DNA of 64,000 nucleotides from Enterovibrio norvegicus FF-33 (GCF_000286835.2 NZ_AJYD02000038.1:124001-188000), one strand, 5' to 3'. Positions 28,074 through 38,089 are shown, numbered from the stretch's first letter. The notes: generated from the sequence alone by a model not told the origin. Made by a program: numbers and translations.

Positions 28074-28790
28074 TTAGAGGGTTCGAAGCTCTCTATATTT
28101 ATCAAGCGCAGCCGGGTCTGGGAGATTACGCTGTTTTTTCCCCGTCAAATAGTACTCACGGAACACATCAAACCATGCATCCAAACATTGGGACGCTTTG
28201 ATATCCCCCGCAAGTGCCAGCACTTGTGCGGCCACCTCTGCTGTTGCAAGCTGACCTTCACCGTTCGCTTCTCTCATTTGATAACGCGATTGCGTATCGA
28301 CCTTGATGCTTAGAACGGGCACTTCATCTAACCAAGGGCTCTTACGGAATATTTTTTTCGCTTCCTGCCAAGTGCCATCAATCATGATGAAAAGAGGACG
28401 TTTTCCCGCTTTTATCACTGGCTGACTAACAACGCGGTCTTCGCTGGCATACTGTGCAGGGAAAACAACGAATGGCTGCCATATCGGGTCATTGACCAAC
28501 GCCACCATCTCTTCATTGGGCGTTTTACGCGACCAAATATACGCGTAGGTATCTTCAACTGTATCCGCGATGAGACGCCCAGTATTACTCGGCTTTAATA
28601 CCTCATCATCATACATAACGAGCAAAAATCCGGCGTTCGTCGTCAAGGTTTGTCTTTCTTCACAAATACATAACCTTTCAACAACCATGCAGTGAATACA
28701 GCGAACAACACTGGCCCCTCGCGCACGAAATGGCTTAGTCGATTGCGCAAGCCTTTGATCGTAGAGTTTGTGAATGGCGTGAGGTTTCAT
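28074..28790 (-). CDS. tapT: DTW-domain tRNA aminocarboxypropyltransferase
   Basis: Family of TapT (YfiP), which transfers the aminocarboxypropyl group of SAM to uridine-47 of tRNAs (acp3U). The 238-residue product from the ATG at 28790 has the zinc-like cysteines VRCIHCMVVERLCICEE near its start, the DTW signature as DGTWQEAKKIFRKSP, and the conserved RYQMREANGEGQLATAEV block. The frame is open to 28850, but MKPHAIHKLYDQRLA gives the usual N-terminus. It stands alone on the minus strand between nagK and the DUF3802 gene. Assignment to TapT rather than the paralog TuaA is by overall likeness only. Confidence 0.83.
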   Translation of the reverse strand: MKPHAIHKLYDQRLAQSTKPFRARGASVVRCIHCMVVERLCICEERQTLTTNAGFLLVMYDDEVLKPSNTGRLIADTVEDTYAYIWSRKTPNEEMVALVNDPIWQPFVVFPAQYASEDRVVSQPVIKAGKRPLFIMIDGTWQEAKKIFRKSPWLDEVPVLSIKVDTQSRYQMREANGEGQLATAEVAAQVLALAGDIKASQCLDAWFDVFREYYLTGKKQRNLPDPAALDKYRELRTL

Positions 28791-28912
28791 GGGGTGCGCC
28801 TTAAAAGAATAAAGGCGCATTTTAATCAGAGCAGAGAGCAGTGCAACCACTTGTTTGCGCTAAGATGCGATATGCGCGAACTTAGTGCCATCCCGACGTT
28901 ACCACCAGAGGT

Positions 28913-29257
28913 TTAAGCACACTCAGCAACAGCAGCATCAAACAGGTTTTTAACCAGACCAATATACTCTTCAAGCACGTTAATCTGAGCAAACGTAGGT
29001 TTCTGATTCCAAACCGAGCTCAATATCTCTTCTAAATCGGCAACCACTTTATCCGCTTCGCTCATCACCGCAAAGCGCAGTGGTTGTGGCATGTCTTTGT
29101 TCTGTTCACAAATGACCATAAGTTGGCTTGCAACCAGTTCATGGACAAGATCATCAATGTTTTCAGAACCAACTTTGTCACCTGACGCAGCAAACACAGC
29201 CAAGTTTTCAATGAAATACTCAATTAGAGCCGCATATCCATCTGACTCAACGACCAT
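28913..29257 (-). CDS. Small conserved vibrio protein, probably DUF3802
   Basis: The 114 residues (start MVVESDGYAALIEYFIENLAVF) are all-helical and acidic, with no signal peptide or membrane segment. From memory the length and start fit the vibrio family DUF3802, but I cannot verify this. Function unknown. Good ribosome site GGAGGT before the ATG. Upstream, 29258-29539 holds no gene. Confidence 0.7.
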   Translation of the reverse strand: MVVESDGYAALIEYFIENLAVFAASGDKVGSENIDDLVHELVASQLMVICEQNKDMPQPLRFAVMSEADKVVADLEEILSSVWNQKPTFAQINVLEEYIGLVKNLFDAAVAECA

Positions 29258-29539
29258 TTAATACCTCCAATGCGTGACTTCCTACGTCCAATTTTATTGC
29301 TCTGACATGAAAATTGATACCAATTAATTAGCCATATGTCACTTATTTGAGTCATAGTACTCACAAGAGAGCCCAGTGTTACTACATTATAAGTTCGATG
29401 ACGCAAGCGTAGCACTTTAACGCGTCTTTTCATGGCGAAATAAGTTGGCACCATCCTATAAAAATTAATGCCTAAATCACGCTAAAAATGTCACCACCTG
29501 CACTTACTGGACGAAAGTGTCACTCATCAAGGATTCGTG

Positions 29540-32500
29540 ATGTCAGAAAACCAAATCCAGCGCGACAATCAATTCCCCTTTTCCAAAAGTATCGTAGGGA
29601 AAGTGGGATTTATTATGGCAATGATGACACTTTGCGCCATGCTGCTCTCTATATCCACCTATGTCATGCATGATACCGCCAGCACTGACACCACGAATAC
29701 CCGCCAGTTAGAAATCCCACGCGCCCTACTTTCAGTCTCTATGCTACGTTTCGTCGGTGAAATGAACCGGAATATGCTGAGCTATGCCTTAGGCGAAAGC
29801 GCCTCACTCGACACCTATTTCAAGAACAAGAACCAATTTGAAGTTTCGTTGAAAGAGCTGAATAAGATTCATGGTGATAACGCCAGTAAACTTCATCGTA
29901 TTGAAAGTAATTACAAAGCGTTCGAAACGAAAATCGAAAGTGAGGTACTCAGACAATACGACCCACAAAGAGAAAAGTGGGCAATGAATGAAAAGAAACT
30001 GATCAAGAAAGACCTTGCACCAGAATTGAATCGTGCCATTCAAGCGCTGTTAGGGTTAGATGTTAGCAACGATACTGAGACAAACGTTGAGAACCAACAA
30101 ATCATATGGCTCATGAGAGAGGATGCAGAAGATATGATGTCTTCTGTGTATTTCTATCTCAACGGTGAAGATAACCAAATTAAACATTTCCATGAAAATG
30201 CTGCTTTCTTTTCCAATTATCTCGAGCAGTTACGGGCGATGTCCACTAACGAACAATACACGCTAAATCTTGACGAAATTGAACGAATCATCAACGACCT
30301 AGTGACACGCACCGAACGAATCTTTAGCGAGTATGACCCGTTCAAAAAGAATGAAGCAATTCATGCCCTTAAAACCATCAACAACAACGAATACAAAACA
30401 CTGGAAACATCGCTAACAGAGTTTTCACGCGAGACCAGTTTCAGTGCGGCCAACTCCATGGCCAGCCTGCATAAAGTATTGAAAAACAATCAGATATCTT
30501 TTTTCGGATTGTTTGCCATCATGACACTAGTCAGTATTGCACTGACCGTTTACATCTATAAAAAAGTCACGCAGCCTATCGCTAGGCTCGCTGATACCAT
30601 GCGCAACCTCGCTGATGGTAATACCGAGATTCCGATCCTTTACAAAAACAGACCTGACGAAGTGGGCCAAATCTCTCACGCACTTAGCTCCTTTCGCGAC
30701 CACATCATTTCGCGAAATCAGGCAAGAGAACAACTTCTCTATCAGAAAGAATTGGCAGAGGCGGCTTCAAAAACCAAAGCACAGTTTTTGGCGGCAATGA
30801 GCCATGAAATACGTACGCCAATGAACGGCGTCATTGGCATGATTGATATTTTGCGGCGCTCAAAGTTGGACGCGACACAAATGGGCGTGGCCACAACGGT
30901 TCGTGATTCGGCGTTATCACTTCTTTCTATCATCAACGATATTCTCGATTTTTCTCGTATTGAAGCCGGAAAGATGCGAATTGATGATGTTCCACTGTCA
31001 TTGCGCAACATCGCGGAACAGGTGATGGATAATTTGGCAACAGAGGCGACAGACAAAAACGTATCCTTGACGCTTTACATATCTCCCTCCGTCCCAACGT
31101 GTCTCAGTGGTGACCCTACCCGCATTCGGCAAATACTGTTTAACCTTATTGGTAACGGAATTAAATTTTCAGGTGGTCAACCACATCGTGGAGAAGTGCA
31201 AGTTTGGATAAAAAATCAACCTGAACACAACAACCACTCATCCATATCCATCGAGATTCGTGATAACGGTATTGGTATCAGCCAAGACAAGCTTGAAGCG
31301 ATTTTCAAACCATTTACCCAAGCTGAGTATTCAACGACTCGTCGCTACGGTGGCTCAGGCTTAGGCCTCGCAATCAGTCAGAACATTGTTTCTCTTATGG
31401 GGGGAAGTATTCGCGCTGAAAGTGAGGAAGGCATAGGCTCAATATTTACCGTAAGTTTTGAACTGCCTGTCGCTGACAACATCAACATTCCAGAAAATTG
31501 CAATATTGACTTGCTGCGTGAGTCTGCGCAGACGCTTAGCAGCGTGATATGCGTCAACACACTAGAAAACGGCGCCCTAAAAACTAGCATCGATAACTAT
31601 CTGCAACAGTTAAATATTTCCTGTCACAGCACGTCAGTCGAATTGCTGCATCAGCAAAAATTTGAGCGAAGCGATGTGAAATACGTCGTCATCTGTCGCG
31701 ATTATCTACAAACCAAACAACTCATGCCGCCATTTCTTTCGTCTAGTGTCGAAATTCGCTATCTCGAACTCGATATGCAACTCCCCGTCCATCGTTATGG
31801 TGGTATTGATGTGTTTGCTGTCTATGCTTCGCCATTGAAATTGTCGATGCTACTCAGCGGCTTGCGCATCTGTGTTGGGCTTGAAAGCCCTGACTATCCC
31901 GCGCTTGACACCAGCACAAGAGAAGCATTCATCGAACGTACTGATCAAGAACAAGGAACCATTCTTGTCGCAGAAGACAATGTCACCAACCAAACAGTGA
32001 TCAATAAACAGCTTACTTATCTCGGCTACAAGGTCGTCATGACAGGTGATGGCTTAGAGGCTTTGCGTGCTTACCGTAAACAGGCATTCACTCTTGTGTT
32101 GACCGATTGCCACATGCCTAACATGGACGGTTATGAACTCACTCATGCCATACGTGCTATTCAAAAAGAACGAAATGAATTTGTCCCAATTATTGCGCTA
32201 ACTGCCAATGCACTTGTTGGCGAGGCTGAACGTTGCATTGAGACAGGCATGAACGATTTTATAGCGAAACCCGTTGAAATTGATGTTATCCAAAAAGTAC
32301 TGAGTAAATGGTGCTCTAAGAGCAAGCCCTTCGAGGAAATATCCTCTCCGACCAGTGTCGCATTAAACGTCTCCGATCCCTTGATCCACGAGACAGCGCT
32401 GCAAGAGGTAGCGAACACCGACACCGCGCGGTCTGAAAATATGATCCAAGAGACTGCTCTGCCGCAGGTAGAGATGGAACTCGAAGCCAGTGTGCTTCAA

Positions 32501-32851
32501 AAGCTGTTCTGGGGAGATAAAGAAACCTACGCAGACGTTCTCGGAGAATTCATCAAGCACTGTGTGCCGGAATTAACCGACTTGGCGATGACACATGCCC
32601 CTTATGATTTTGACCAAATAAAAGCCTCTGCACACAAACTAAAAACATCATCTCGCAGCATTGGGGCATTTGCCCTTTCAGACTTGTGTATTTCGCTTGA
32701 ACAAAGTGCTGATGCAAAAAGTAACGACATAGAATCGTTGATTTTCACTTTGAATGAACAACTCGATGGAACCATTTCAGCAGTTAAATCCAAACGCATT
32801 GCATTAACACATGAACTCGATCATGGAAAAGTCAGCACACCTGATGCTTGA
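29540..32851 (+). CDS. Hybrid sensor histidine kinase with receiver and Hpt domains
   Basis: Inner-membrane phosphorelay kinase of the TorS/BarA layout, 1,103 residues. In order: membrane helix (about 18-40); a ~270-residue periplasmic helical sensor; a second helix (about 318-338) and HAMP (QPIARLADTMRNLADG); HisKA with MSHEIRTPMNG (His at about 422); HATPase with N box RQILFNLIGNGIKF, G1 DNGIGI and G2 GGSGLGLAI; a poorly conserved, perhaps pseudo-receiver region (about 660-790); a true receiver with VLTDCHMPNMDGY (Asp at about 855); and a C-terminal Hpt with SAHKLKTSSRSIGA (His at about 1032). The signal and final response regulator are not encoded here. The next gene is CheX-like. Confidence 0.93.
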   Translation: MSENQIQRDNQFPFSKSIVGKVGFIMAMMTLCAMLLSISTYVMHDTASTDTTNTRQLEIPRALLSVSMLRFVGEMNRNMLSYALGESASLDTYFKNKNQFEVSLKELNKIHGDNASKLHRIESNYKAFETKIESEVLRQYDPQREKWAMNEKKLIKKDLAPELNRAIQALLGLDVSNDTETNVENQQIIWLMREDAEDMMSSVYFYLNGEDNQIKHFHENAAFFSNYLEQLRAMSTNEQYTLNLDEIERIINDLVTRTERIFSEYDPFKKNEAIHALKTINNNEYKTLETSLTEFSRETSFSAANSMASLHKVLKNNQISFFGLFAIMTLVSIALTVYIYKKVTQPIARLADTMRNLADGNTEIPILYKNRPDEVGQISHALSSFRDHIISRNQAREQLLYQKELAEAASKTKAQFLAAMSHEIRTPMNGVIGMIDILRRSKLDATQMGVATTVRDSALSLLSIINDILDFSRIEAGKMRIDDVPLSLRNIAEQVMDNLATEATDKNVSLTLYISPSVPTCLSGDPTRIRQILFNLIGNGIKFSGGQPHRGEVQVWIKNQPEHNNHSSISIEIRDNGIGISQDKLEAIFKPFTQAEYSTTRRYGGSGLGLAISQNIVSLMGGSIRAESEEGIGSIFTVSFELPVADNINIPENCNIDLLRESAQTLSSVICVNTLENGALKTSIDNYLQQLNISCHSTSVELLHQQKFERSDVKYVVICRDYLQTKQLMPPFLSSSVEIRYLELDMQLPVHRYGGIDVFAVYASPLKLSMLLSGLRICVGLESPDYPALDTSTREAFIERTDQEQGTILVAEDNVTNQTVINKQLTYLGYKVVMTGDGLEALRAYRKQAFTLVLTDCHMPNMDGYELTHAIRAIQKERNEFVPIIALTANALVGEAERCIETGMNDFIAKPVEIDVIQKVLSKWCSKSKPFEEISSPTSVALNVSDPLIHETALQEVANTDTARSENMIQETALPQVEMELEASVLQKLFWGDKETYADVLGEFIKHCVPELTDLAMTHAPYDFDQIKASAHKLKTSSRSIGAFALSDLCISLEQSADAKSNDIESLIFTLNEQLDGTISAVKSKRIALTHELDHGKVSTPDA

Positions 32852-32924
32852 GAACTCGGCACTTTTTCCAATTTAGTGCCACAATTGACGAGATAATTTT
32901 AAAAAAAGAACGAGCGAGTTATTT

Positions 32925-33614
32925 ATGAGAAAAACTAAAGTTGTGACCACGGAAGACATCCTACTGAAGCTTTGTAAGTCTGTTACATCCGTGCTTTCGA
33001 AAGCAACAGATTCACCTGTTCACTACTCTGCCATGGTTCAGAAAATCACTAAAACCAGTCTGAAGCCTGATTTTGGCTGCTTCGTTCTCTTTGACGGTGG
33101 TTTTTCTGGTCTTGTGGTCATTAATTTCGACGCGAAAGCGGCACTTGAGCTCTACACCAAGTACATGTCACACATGGGTATTCCAGAGGAAGAATTAGCC
33201 ACTCTTCATACGTCTGACGAGGTAGCTGATGTGCTTGGCGAGTTAATGAATCAAATGGTGGGTGACTTCACGGGTAAAATAAAACGTTCGCTTCAAACCA
33301 ACATTACCCAAAATCAGCCAAAAATGATGGCAATCAACAAAAACATTAATGTCACTGTTGATAGCAATATCGATCGCCCTCAGGCTCGCAGAGTGAGCTT
33401 TAGCACCGAAGATAACAATATTTTCTACCTCGAGCTTTCCATGGAGAGAACGGAGTTCATCCAACTCGAAGAATTTGAAGAAGCGGAAGAACTCAACCCT
33501 GACGATATTCTCGAGACAGAAATTGCTAAACAGCTAGAAGGCAAAGATTCAAAGAAATCCAATAGTAAGCCGCAGCAAGAAACCAATTCATTGATGGATG
33601 ACCTCGGCATTTAA
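32925..33614 (+). CDS. CheX-like protein, DUF3334 family
   Basis: 229 residues of a vibrio family I know as DUF3334. The middle has the CheC/CheX/FliY phosphatase signature in the form DVLGELMNQMVGDFTGKIKR (E...N helix), preceded by a DFGCFVLFDGGFSGLVVINF strand pair, so a CheX-like fold is likely. The acidic tail (about 175-229) is low in complexity and ends DDLGI. It follows the hybrid kinase by 73 bases on the same strand, which suggests a role on phospho-receivers of that relay or in chemotaxis control; this is inference. AAAAGAACGAGCGAG precedes the ATG. Confidence 0.75.
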   Translation: MRKTKVVTTEDILLKLCKSVTSVLSKATDSPVHYSAMVQKITKTSLKPDFGCFVLFDGGFSGLVVINFDAKAALELYTKYMSHMGIPEEELATLHTSDEVADVLGELMNQMVGDFTGKIKRSLQTNITQNQPKMMAINKNINVTVDSNIDRPQARRVSFSTEDNNIFYLELSMERTEFIQLEEFEEAEELNPDDILETEIAKQLEGKDSKKSNSKPQQETNSLMDDLGI

Positions 33615-33619
33615 TCTAT

Positions 33620-33646
33620 TCACAACGGCGTAATTTGTCGTTGTGA
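33620..33646. repeat. Inverted repeat after the DUF3334 gene
   Basis: TCACAACG-N11-CGTTGTGA, perfect 8-bp arms, just after the stop codon. No T-run; perhaps a processing or attenuation hairpin. Confidence 0.5.
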
Positions 33647-33689
33647 TGATTGGTTGCCCATGCTCCTCAACGAGCCAAGGAGCGAGCAA

Positions 33690-34157
33690 ATGGACGCAGC
33701 AAACATTTGGTTAGAAGATATCAAGTCATGGTATAGCGAAGGTACGAGTTCCGGTGTCAATGGGTTGGCAAACCTCATTACGAATACGCCCTCTGTCCTT
33801 TTCGCTCCACCTATTAGCCAAACACAAAGCGATGCCATCGCTTATTTTGTCGATGGCTGTGAAAAACTACAGCGTCTTCATCAAAGCGAAGGCCGCATAG
33901 ATGAAGCTTATAATTATTTGCAGTTTTGCTATGCGAAACTTCAAAGTTTGGCTTCTCATGCTGATGTCGAAAAAGAGGTTAAACGCTGGAGCCTGAAGAA
34001 ACTCGACACGATCATTGTGGGAATGATGGAATTTTGCCAACAACAGCAAGATAACGCTTGGATAAAAGAAAGTGAGGTATTGGTCGAGCTTCATGTTGCT
34101 TTTATGCAAGGGCAAAACGGCCTCAACCTTTATCAATCTCACCGCTCATTTCGCTAG
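33690..34157 (+). CDS. Conserved helical protein, function unknown
   Basis: 155 residues, not recognised. Start MDAANIWLEDIKSWYSEG; mostly helical with VDGCEKLQRLHQSEGRIDEAYNYLQFCYAKLQSLAS in the middle, a TPR-like appearance, and no membrane part. The frame is open to a TTG at 33654, but AAGGAG at 33675 with ideal spacing selects the ATG at 33690. Same strand as the kinase and CheX-like genes, 75 bases downstream, so perhaps part of that unit; a terminator follows. Confidence 0.75.
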   Translation: MDAANIWLEDIKSWYSEGTSSGVNGLANLITNTPSVLFAPPISQTQSDAIAYFVDGCEKLQRLHQSEGRIDEAYNYLQFCYAKLQSLASHADVEKEVKRWSLKKLDTIIVGMMEFCQQQQDNAWIKESEVLVELHVAFMQGQNGLNLYQSHRSFR

Positions 34158-34209
34158 CAAATTGTCAGATTTGCTCGCGTAAATTGCTTGGAAAATAGAG
34201 ATATACAAC

Positions 34210-34238
34210 AAGAGTCGGCACATTGGCCGACTCTTTTA
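34210..34238. terminator. Terminator between convergent 33690 gene and fruA
   Basis: Hairpin AAGAGTCGGC / GCCGACTCTT with a small loop and TTTT on the plus side; the A-rich left side lets it serve fruA as well. Confidence 0.82.
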
Positions 34239-34265
34239 TTTCCAGCTTTAACTATCTGTCAGATA

Positions 34266-36005
34266 TTAAGCTTGTTGAGCGACAGCCTGTGGCTCTTCAC
34301 TGCGTTTCAGCACGGCATACAGAACACCAGTTACCACAGTACCGGCGGCGATAGCACCTAAATACAGGAGTACAGGGGTAATCGCATTCGGAATAAACAG
34401 AACAAATATACCGCCATGTGGTGCCATCAGTTTTGCCCCAACCAGCATCGACAAGGCTCCCGTTAATGCCCCACCCGCCATACACGCTGGAATCACTCGC
34501 ATGGGATCACGCGCGGCAAACGGAATGGCACCTTCAGAGATAAAGCACATTCCGAGGACAAATGACGCTTTGCCCGCTTCTCGCTCTTGTGCTGAAAATC
34601 GGCTTCTTGCTAACCACGTCGCAAGGCCCATCCCCATTGCTGGCACCATACCTGCCGCCATCACTGCCGCCATCGGCGTATACGTTTGAGAGGCCAACAG
34701 ACCCACACCAAACGTGTATGCTGCCTTGTTAACCGGGCCACCCAAGTCAAAGCACATCATCGCACCAAGAATCACACCCAATAGCACGGCATTGGTGGAA
34801 CCCATACTGTTTAAAAATTCGGTCAGGCTATTCATGATGCCAGCAACAGGACCACCGACAACGAAGATCATCACAAGGCCAGTGATCAAGCTCGCCACCA
34901 ATGGAATAATCAGTATTGGCTTCAATGCCGCCATGGAATCTGGCAGTTCCAATTTATCCGCAATGAATTTCGCGGTGTAACCCGCCAAGAAGCCCGCGAC
35001 GATACCACCAAGGAAACCCGCGCCAGTTGAACTGGCCAACATACCACCAATCAAACCCGGTGCTAAGCCCGGACGGTCTGCAATCGAGAATGCAATGAAA
35101 CCGGCCAGCACAGGCACCATCAATGCAAACGCACTTGCGCCACCAATTTCCATTAACGCCGCAGCCAACGTACCTTGCTCTTTAAACGCTTCGATGCCAA
35201 ACACAAACGAAAGCGCAATACACAAACCACCCGCTACAACCAATGGCAGCATGTGAGATACACCTGTCATCAAGTGTTTGTAAGCGCCAGTGCGCTCATT
35301 CTTATTGGCGCTATCAGATTTCGTGCGACCGTGCTTATACACTGCCGCTTGATCAAAGGCGTTAGCCAGTTCTTGTTTGGTCTTTTTTAAGGCCGCACTG
35401 GTACTGGTACGATATACGCGTTTGCCATCAAAGCGGGCCATGTCCACTTCGATATCTGCGCCAATAAACACCAAATCTGCCTGCGCAATTTCTTCATCGG
35501 TCAGTTGGTTTTTGGCGCCAACAGAGCCACGAGTTTCAATTTTCACCCACATACCCTGCGCTTTGGCTTCTTCCTCAATGGCTTCAGCGGCCATAAAAGT
35601 ATGCGCTACACCGGTTGGACACGCCGTAATGCCGACGATACGAATTTTTGCAGAGGCAACCTTGTCAGTATCAGTCGCTGGCGCAATATCTTTATGTGCG
35701 TAAACTTTCGCATTTGACGCTGCATTTTCTATCAATTGCGTTGAACTGCTATAGCATTCGTCAAGTGAGGCCTGATAAACCTTCTTGCCATTAAAGCGTG
35801 CCATGTCAGAAACAGGACCGACTGCGATGATTAAGTCTGCGGACTCAATGTCCGATGCAGAGGCCTTCTGCACTGCTTTCACTGTGTTTTGGCATTCTAT
35901 CGTTGCTTTCCACTTCAGCGCTGCCGCTGCTTTTTCCAGCATGCCTGCCGCGATGATAGTGTTTGCAATACCGCTTGGGCACGATGTAATAATGACTGCT
36001 TTCAT
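34266..36005 (-). CDS. fruA: PTS fructose transporter subunit IIBC
   Basis: Inner-membrane permease that imports fructose and releases it as fructose-1-phosphate. The 579 residues hold two IIB domains and one IIC domain. The first IIB-like unit (1-~100) has SCPSGIANT, the second (~120-215) the phosphorylated cysteine in ACPTGVAHTFMAAEAIEEEA. The rest (~245-570) is the multi-spanning IIC part with LVVAGGLCIALSFVFG, GGIVAGFLAGY, GGPVNKAAYTFG and FISEGAIPFAARDP. This IIB'-IIB-IIC order is that of E. coli FruA (563 aa). Its start overlaps the end of fruK by 4 bases (ATGA), so fruBKA is one coupled operon under Cra. Confidence 0.95.
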   Translation of the reverse strand: MKAVIITSCPSGIANTIIAAGMLEKAAAALKWKATIECQNTVKAVQKASASDIESADLIIAVGPVSDMARFNGKKVYQASLDECYSSSTQLIENAASNAKVYAHKDIAPATDTDKVASAKIRIVGITACPTGVAHTFMAAEAIEEEAKAQGMWVKIETRGSVGAKNQLTDEEIAQADLVFIGADIEVDMARFDGKRVYRTSTSAALKKTKQELANAFDQAAVYKHGRTKSDSANKNERTGAYKHLMTGVSHMLPLVVAGGLCIALSFVFGIEAFKEQGTLAAALMEIGGASAFALMVPVLAGFIAFSIADRPGLAPGLIGGMLASSTGAGFLGGIVAGFLAGYTAKFIADKLELPDSMAALKPILIIPLVASLITGLVMIFVVGGPVAGIMNSLTEFLNSMGSTNAVLLGVILGAMMCFDLGGPVNKAAYTFGVGLLASQTYTPMAAVMAAGMVPAMGMGLATWLARSRFSAQEREAGKASFVLGMCFISEGAIPFAARDPMRVIPACMAGGALTGALSMLVGAKLMAPHGGIFVLFIPNAITPVLLYLGAIAAGTVVTGVLYAVLKRSEEPQAVAQQA

Positions 36006-36970
36006 CTTTCTACCCCTGTTTCATGATTTGCTTGTAACTGTTTTACGCTTATCTCGTTTTGCAGCGCTTCGACTTGATAAATATCCGACACGCCGACATT
36101 AATCTGTGTCACGGCGAGCGCGGATAGCGCCGTTGCAAAACTGAGTGCCTGTTCTTTTTCCCATTGATTAAGCTCAGCCCAGCACAGTCCTGCAACTAAG
36201 GTGTCCCCGGCACCGACGGTGCTGACAACCTCCATTCGAGGAGGCTGACTAGCAAACCATTCGCCCTCGCTACACCACAACACACCGTCTGCCCCGCGAG
36301 AAATGACCACATTTTGAATGCCTGTTGCCGCCAATGCAGAGCCTGCATCCTGCAGGGATTGGTAATCATTGAGTTCTCGTCCTGCCCACTGTGAAAGCTC
36401 TTCATCATTCGGTTTCACCAACCATGGAGACGCTTTCAGCCCCTCAACAAGTGCTGCATTACTGCTGTCAAAGAACACTTTTTTGCCTTTCTCTCGCAGG
36501 GCGGCAATCCAGCCATGTAAATGAGCTGGAGTGACGCCAACAGGAAGGCTGCCAGCAATCACGAAGAGATCATTGGTTTTAGCCAATTCAAACAAGGTAT
36601 TTTCGAATGCCTGCAATGAGGCCAGATCAACCGTGACTCCAGGGAAGTTCAAGTCCGTCACTCGTCCAGTGTCTTCAACTAGCTTCACGTTGATACGCGA
36701 TGCGCCTGACACACGAATAAATTTGTCTTCAATGCCGAGTTGTTCAAACAGATGTGCGAAAGGGTCTTGGTTGTCGTCGCCTAAGAAGCCCGTTACCGTG
36801 ACTTTCGCGCCAAGCTCTGCAAGCACCTTAGCGACATTCACGCCTTTGCCACCTGGGTTGAGGTTTGATGAATTGATTAAGTTAACGAATCCCGCTTTGA
36901 GTGTTCCCATGCTTCCGGTCATATCCAGTGCAGGGTTAAGCGTTACGGTTACCACGCCGTTATTTTTCAT
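36002..36970 (-). CDS. fruK: 1-phosphofructokinase
   Basis: Converts fructose-1-phosphate to fructose-1,6-bisphosphate with ATP. PfkB-family sugar kinase of 322 residues: TVTLNPALDMTG at the start, NPGGKGVNVAKVLAELG, the GAGDTLVAGL anion-hole and catalytic Asp signature near residue 250, and VVSTVGAGDT around it. It lies three bases after fruB and overlaps fruA by four. By lowering fructose-1-phosphate it also controls the inducer of Cra. Confidence 0.95.
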   Translation of the reverse strand: MKNNGVVTVTLNPALDMTGSMGTLKAGFVNLINSSNLNPGGKGVNVAKVLAELGAKVTVTGFLGDDNQDPFAHLFEQLGIEDKFIRVSGASRINVKLVEDTGRVTDLNFPGVTVDLASLQAFENTLFELAKTNDLFVIAGSLPVGVTPAHLHGWIAALREKGKKVFFDSSNAALVEGLKASPWLVKPNDEELSQWAGRELNDYQSLQDAGSALAATGIQNVVISRGADGVLWCSEGEWFASQPPRMEVVSTVGAGDTLVAGLCWAELNQWEKEQALSFATALSALAVTQINVGVSDIYQVEALQNEISVKQLQANHETGVER

Positions 36971-36973
36971 TTA

Positions 36974-38089
36974 TCAGCCCTCACCCAAACCATTGGCTAT
37001 CGCTTCGCCAATCGCATCTATTGCTTGCAGGGCATCAACGCCATCAGCCGTAAACTCAAGCTCATGCCCGTGCTTAACGCCTAACGCGATGACTTTCATC
37101 AAGCTTTTAGCGTTGACTTGCTTGCTTTCAGAACTGACATTGGCCACCCAAATTTGAGAGTCGAATTTTTTAGCAACACTCACCAACATTGCGCCAGGTC
37201 GCGCATGCAAACCGTGGGCGTTTTTAATCTTGAACGTATGACTGATACCCGCCTGACGCACTTCCGTCAGTGCTTTAATCACATCTTCAGCAGTGCTCGC
37301 AAACAGATCGTTGGTTTTTCCATTGAACAAAAGTGCACTGAGGTTATTCAATATTTCAACGTGTGCTGCACCTGACGCCGCAATAGCAATCAGCCCTTTC
37401 ACAGGTTTGCTTTCCACGTCAAATGGCATGTGTACTGAAATGAAAGACAAGGCAGGTCGGTTTACGCCATTTTCGGATGAAGCGAGCCATAGCCCCTGCC
37501 CTAAATACGTGGCAGGTTTTACGAGCAAATCTGCAATGTAATCTTCATTCACCGCGTTTGCGTTCTTAAGTTTGCCTGCCGTGACCGCGAGTAATGAAAT
37601 CAAGTCAGAGCCAGGAAAATCAACAGTGACCACAGAGTCATCAAAAAGAAGTCCTTTTTGCCCTTCACCGTTTAATATCGCCAGCACATCATCTGCAAGC
37701 ACCGCGCTCTTCAGCGCATCTTCAACACCATCTGCAGACAACACATGGGTAAGTTGTTTCAAAATGCCTAAGTGCTCATCCGATTTCGCCGCAATACCAA
37801 TAGCAAGGTAAACCGTGTTGCCATCGCCCCAATCAACACCTTCGGCAAAATGATGAAGCTGTACGCCAGTTTCCTTCACCAAGTCTCGCGTGTCTGTGGT
37901 GCCGTGCGGAATCGCAATGCCATTGCCGAGAAACGTCGAATTTTGCGCTTCTCGCGCAAGCATGCCTACATCGTAGCCTTCAGCAACAAGACCTTTATTT
38001 ACCAAGTCTTTTGCAATATTGCTGATCGCTTTTTGTTTATTATTCGCCTGCTTACCTAGGAGAATATCGCTTGGTGTGAGTTCCAACAT
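36974..38089 (-). CDS. fruB: PTS fructose IIA / FPr (HPr-like) fusion
   Basis: Carries phosphate from Enzyme I to FruA. The 371 residues have an N-terminal IIA domain (NSTFLGNGIAIPHGTTDTR, active His in IPHG), a middle linker domain, and a C-terminal HPr domain (FKIKNAHGLHARPGAMLVSVAKKF, phosphorylated His in GLHARP). This is the E. coli FruB layout (376 aa). The frame extends to a GTG at 38125, but the ATG at 38089 (MLELTPSDILLG) has GAGGT at good spacing and matches the family start. First gene of fruBKA; Cra operators lie 76-171 bases upstream. Confidence 0.94.
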   Translation of the reverse strand: MLELTPSDILLGKQANNKQKAISNIAKDLVNKGLVAEGYDVGMLAREAQNSTFLGNGIAIPHGTTDTRDLVKETGVQLHHFAEGVDWGDGNTVYLAIGIAAKSDEHLGILKQLTHVLSADGVEDALKSAVLADDVLAILNGEGQKGLLFDDSVVTVDFPGSDLISLLAVTAGKLKNANAVNEDYIADLLVKPATYLGQGLWLASSENGVNRPALSFISVHMPFDVESKPVKGLIAIAASGAAHVEILNNLSALLFNGKTNDLFASTAEDVIKALTEVRQAGISHTFKIKNAHGLHARPGAMLVSVAKKFDSQIWVANVSSESKQVNAKSLMKVIALGVKHGHELEFTADGVDALQAIDAIGEAIANGLGEG

